Below are positions 42,927 to 43,835 of a stretch of 43,835 nucleotides of DNA, one piece after another. The notes under the pieces were generated by a model, which searched no databases, was not told where the DNA came from, and was given only the letters and a program-made list of their open reading frames with translations. A program made the position numbers and the translations under genes. The stretch spans positions 1-43,835 of the forward strand of contig CALJFB010000054.1 of NCBI GenBank assembly GCA_938073895.1, given 5' to 3'. The DNA comes from an uncultured Flavobacteriaceae bacterium (lineage in GTDB: Bacteria > Bacteroidota > Bacteroidia > Flavobacteriales > Flavobacteriaceae). Every line of letters begins with the position of its first letter. Within the stretch, counting starts at the first letter, position 1.

Positions 42927-43039
42927 TTTGCGTTAGTGATAGCAGCGTTAGCTTTTGGCGAGCTATAGCTTTGAGCCAAAACTTTAGTGGATAGCACGAC
43001 CACATTTCTGATTTTTTTTCAGGAATGTGGTAACGCCAT
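42927..43039 (-). repeat. Structured intergenic repeat, copy B
   Basis: Read on the minus strand it starts atggcgttacc at 43039, 11 bases after the nifU-type stop, and ends ctaacgcaaa at 42927. GCGTT and AACGC (43032-43036 with 42930-42934) close it. The first internal hairpin is a 12-bp stem (43000-43011 with 43019-43030, one G-U pair) and a second is tttggc/gccaaa. Its borders and layout match copy A, but the inner stems differ in sequence. Confidence 0.65.
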
Positions 43040-43049
43040 TAGTAGTATT

Positions 43050-43286
43050 CTAACTTATATTAACAACATCTACTATATGTGGTGCGTACTTTTTAATAGT
43101 CATTTCTACACCAGATTTAAGTGTCATTTGGTTTACACTACAACCAACGCAAGCGCCTTGTAGTTGTACTGTAACTTTGGTATTATCTATAGAAATTAAC
43201 GAAATATCTCCTCCATCGCTTTGTAAAAAAGGACGTATTTCTTCTAATGCTTTTTCTACATTAAGCTTTGTCTCTTCTGCTGTCAT
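43050..43286 (-). CDS. NifU-like C-terminal domain protein
   Basis: A 78-residue iron-sulfur scaffold or carrier of the NifU C-terminal type. The Cys pair that binds the cluster is in LQGACVGCSVNQMTLKSGVE (Cys46, Cys49). FLQSDGGDISLISID is the usual N-terminal half. It starts 6 bases after the stop of the Mrp ATPase gene, so the two are co-transcribed, which fits a joint function in Fe-S cluster delivery. It is short even for the family, which normally has about 80-90 residues when free-standing. Confidence 0.92.
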   Translation of the reverse strand: MTAEETKLNVEKALEEIRPFLQSDGGDISLISIDNTKVTVQLQGACVGCSVNQMTLKSGVEMTIKKYAPHIVDVVNIS

Positions 43287-43292
43287 GTTAAA

Positions 43293-43835
43293 TTATTTTA
43301 CTGCAGAACAACCTGCCATTGTTGTAATTTTAATAGCTTCGGTTTCTGGAAGATTATCGTTTCTATTAACGACTTCTTGAACTACGTTTTGCGTAATTTT
43401 TTGAAAAGCAGCTTCTAAAGCTGTGCCGTCTTGTAAAGCTGCTGGTCTACCATAATCTCCTGCTTCTCTAATGCTTTGCACTAATGGAATTTCTCCTAAA
43501 AGTGGCACTTTTAAATCTTCGGCTAAATGTTTAGCGCCTTCTTTTCCAAAAATATAATATTTGTTATTTGGCAATTCTTCTGGTGTGAAGTAAGCCATAT
43601 TTTCTATAATTCCTAAAACTGGCACATTTATGCTTTCTTGTTGGAACATTGCAACTCCTTTTTTAGCATCGGCTAGAGCTACATTTTGTGGTGTACTTAC
43701 TATAACTGCTCCTGTTATTGGAAGCGATTGCATAATACTTAAATGAATATCTCCTGTTCCTGGTGGTAGATCTAATAATAGGAAATCTATGTCTCCCCAT
43801 GCTGCATCAAAAATCATTTGATTTAATGCTTTTGC
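43293..43835 (-). CDS. Mrp/NBP35-family P-loop ATPase, partial at window end
   Basis: C-terminal part of an iron-sulfur carrier ATPase. The gene enters from beyond the window end: the reading frame continues through AKALNQ before the ATG at 43817, so 43817 is not the true start. Readable are DIDFLLLDLPPGTGDIHLSI (Walker B region), SLPITGAVIVSTPQNVALADAKKGVAMF, ENMAYFTPEELPNNKYYIFGKEGAKHL and PLLGEIPLVQSIREAGDYG. The CxxC that usually follows ENMxYF in ApbC/Mrp proteins is absent; TPEELP stands there. The last residues are MAGCSAVK. It is paired with the NifU-like gene. Confidence 0.88.
   Translation of the reverse strand, partial: AKALNQMIFDAAWGDIDFLLLDLPPGTGDIHLSIMQSLPITGAVIVSTPQNVALADAKKGVAMFQQESINVPVLGIIENMAYFTPEELPNNKYYIFGKEGAKHLAEDLKVPLLGEIPLVQSIREAGDYGRPAALQDGTALEAAFQKITQNVVQEVVNRNDNLPETEAIKITTMAGCSAVK

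Overview
The window looks like a chromosomal segment from a marine-type Flavobacteriaceae bacterium (Bacteroidota). The evidence is a strongly AT-rich sequence, genes starting with little or no Shine-Dalgarno signal, several upstream TAnnTTTG elements (the Bacteroidota -7 box), lipoproteins and TonB-dependent receptors, many Bacteroidota-restricted DUF families (DUF4230, DUF4271, DUF4296, DUF4301), and an S16 protein with a long acidic tail. Most of it is housekeeping sequence with genes on both strands; I see no prophage, insertion sequence or CRISPR array.

Layout. 0.2-4.2 kb (+): a secreted amidohydrolase lipoprotein, then a tight three-gene unit of an NTF2-fold secreted protein, a theta/LCIB-type carbonic anhydrase and a bestrophin-family anion channel. 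4.4-10.8 kb (-): YjbR-like protein, DUF4230, cyclase, hemW, ruvC and an outer-membrane barrel in a compact run, then remnants of another barrel gene, a TonB-C-like lipoprotein and a TPR protein. 11.3-15.3 kb: DUF456 protein, tRNA-Asp, glutaryl-CoA dehydrogenase, trmN6, rimM and rpsP. 15.4-18.1 kb: a lipoprotein, a BaiN/HI0933-type flavoprotein and a TetR regulator. 18.2-22.2 kb (+): mevalonate diphosphate decarboxylase, a mevalonate-kinase-like GHMP kinase, a UbiA prenyltransferase of the archaeal-lipid type and a divergent RsuA/RluB-like pseudouridine synthase. 22.5-29.9 kb: ahcY (-), then phosphopantetheinyl transferase, a YkoF-like thiamine-binding protein, a P-loop kinase, DUF4301, arfB, a TPP riboswitch and its TonB-dependent receptor. 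29.9-37.6 kb: hemD, DUF4271, polyprenol-phosphate mannosyltransferase, pyrC, DUF4296, an SDR epimerase, tyrS and a LuxE-like acyl-protein synthetase. 37.7-43.8 kb: pckA, DUF423, a saccharopine-dehydrogenase family protein, type-2 ferredoxin-NADP reductase, NifU-domain protein and a partial Mrp ATPase cut by the window end.

Links between genes. The carbonic anhydrase and bestrophin pair recalls the algal LCIB plus BST bicarbonate system and is the best candidate for an undescribed bacterial system. The mevalonate genes could feed the UbiA enzyme. The TPP riboswitch marks the receptor as a thiamine or thiamine-precursor importer, and the thiamine-binding protein and kinase nearby fit salvage. 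The reductase, NifU and Mrp genes fit iron-sulfur cluster supply. Glutaryl-CoA dehydrogenase and the saccharopine-dehydrogenase homologue both fit lysine breakdown, although they lie 27 kb apart.

The most unusual non-coding signal is a pair of related structured repeats (41253-41420 and 42927-43039). Each begins about ten bases after a stop codon, in the orientation of the preceding gene. All calls were made by reading the sequence; no database search was run.
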